A DNA stretch of 5,414 nt from an uncultured Christensenellaceae bacterium (lineage in GTDB: Bacteria > Bacillota > Clostridia > Christensenellales > UBA3700), in the NCBI GenBank assembly GCA_902373595.1, contig CABKMX010000077.1:1-5414 (forward strand), read 5' to 3'. A program made the position numbers and the translations under genes. The notes beneath the pieces are model-generated. The model was not told the origin of the DNA and searched no databases. It was given only the letters and a program-made list of their open reading frames with translations. Positions 5,045-5,414 of the stretch are shown in pieces; within the stretch, counting starts at the first letter, position 1, and each line of letters starts with the position of its first letter.

Positions 5045-5414
5045 TGTCTCCCTCCTGCGCTTTGGCTCGGCGCTCCAACGCCCTCTCAAAGAAGTTGTCG
5101 ACCATGGTCATGAACTCTTCGTCGGTGGCAAAGACGACTCCTTTTTCCGAAAATTGATAGTGCTCGTTGACGTTGCGTTGGAATATGTTCATTCCCTTGT
5201 AGCTGTCGGATTTGCCGCCATTCTTCGCAGTCGCGTCAACGGCGCTTGCAACGGCGGAATCCTCGCCGCCGGCATCGGATTCGCGCAATTCGTTCTCTCT
5301 GTCGCATTTGCCGAAGGCGGCTTTCTTGCGTTTTTTCGCATAGTCCTCGTTGATGCAAGCCTCTGCGGCGATAGGTCTGGACAACGTATGTCCCCTGTCT
5401 TGATAGAGCATATA
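5037..5414 (-). CDS. Unidentified protein, partial at the right edge
   Basis: The frame is open from the window edge to the TAA at 5039-5037, about 125 residues. An ATG at 5411 is possible, but the codon before it is also open, so the true start is probably outside. I do not recognise the family. The middle (about residues 27-72 from that ATG) is charged and low in complexity, with KKRKK followed by Gly/Ser/Ala/Asp-rich sequence, and looks like a flexible linker. The last 50 residues, from MNIFQRNVNEHYQF to ALERRAKAQEGDNA, look like a folded alpha-helical end with DEEFMTMVDNFFERALERR. No signal peptide or membrane segment is visible. The stop overlaps malQ by 8 bp, which supports a real, translationally coupled gene in the same operon. 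An internal Met start at 5192 lacks a well-spaced ribosome binding site. Confidence 0.6.
   Translation of the reverse strand, partial: YMLYQDRGHTLSRPIAAEACINEDYAKKRKKAAFGKCDRENELRESDAGGEDSAVASAVDATAKNGGKSDSYKGMNIFQRNVNEHYQFSEKGVVFATDEEFMTMVDNFFERALERRAKAQEGDNA
5051..5056 (-). promoter_or_regulatory. Ribosome binding site that fixes the malQ start
   Basis: On the minus strand this is AGGAGG, six bases before the ATG at 5044. It lies inside the end of the preceding reading frame and favours this start over an upstream in-frame ATG at 5089. Confidence 0.85.

Overview
The window looks like a chromosomal segment of an anaerobic, probably uncultured, Gram-positive bacterium of the Clostridia/Bacillota type. 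The grounds are strong AGGAG-type ribosome binding sites, a lipoprotein signal peptide, the surface-protein architecture (InlB B-repeat-like region, Cys/His repeats, BspA-type leucine-rich repeats), and a tRNA gene with an encoded CCA. The taxonomic call is an inference from gene style, not from a marker gene.

Layout. Positions 1-163 are AT-rich and hold a plausible sigma-A-type promoter and a 10-bp tandem repeat. A single large plus-strand gene (164-2281) follows and encodes a 705-residue, cysteine-rich predicted surface lipoprotein. Positions 2282-2698 carry no gene. This spacer separates convergent transcription units and contains three hairpins, two of them good bidirectional terminator candidates. 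It also holds a 21-bp near-perfect copy of the 3' end of the neighbouring tRNA gene, 199 bp from the original. Everything to the right is on the minus strand. In transcription order it is an unidentified reading frame running in from the right edge (5414-5037), malQ (4-alpha-glucanotransferase, 5044-3548), a small Sfp/AcpS-superfamily 4'-phosphopantetheinyl transferase (3551-3117), acpP (acyl carrier protein, 3051-2824), tRNA-Arg(CCG) (2775-2699) and a terminator (2668-2627).

How the genes fit together. The minus-strand genes look like one operon: the first two overlap by 8 bp, malQ and the transferase share an ATGA, and acpP follows 65 bp later. The transferase and carrier protein form an obvious enzyme/substrate pair, because the transferase would load phosphopantetheine on Ser35 of the carrier. 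Their attachment to malQ, an enzyme of maltodextrin/glycogen metabolism, has no obvious biochemical reason. The plus-strand lipoprotein is functionally separate and probably faces outward from the membrane.

The points most worth a second look are the regular H-x(10-12)-C-x(9-10)-C-x2-C repeat of the lipoprotein (a possible metal site per unit), the unusually compact phosphopantetheinyl transferase, and the duplicated tRNA 3' end, which looks like an integration scar. I found no CRISPR array, insertion sequence, rRNA or convincing defence or toxin system.
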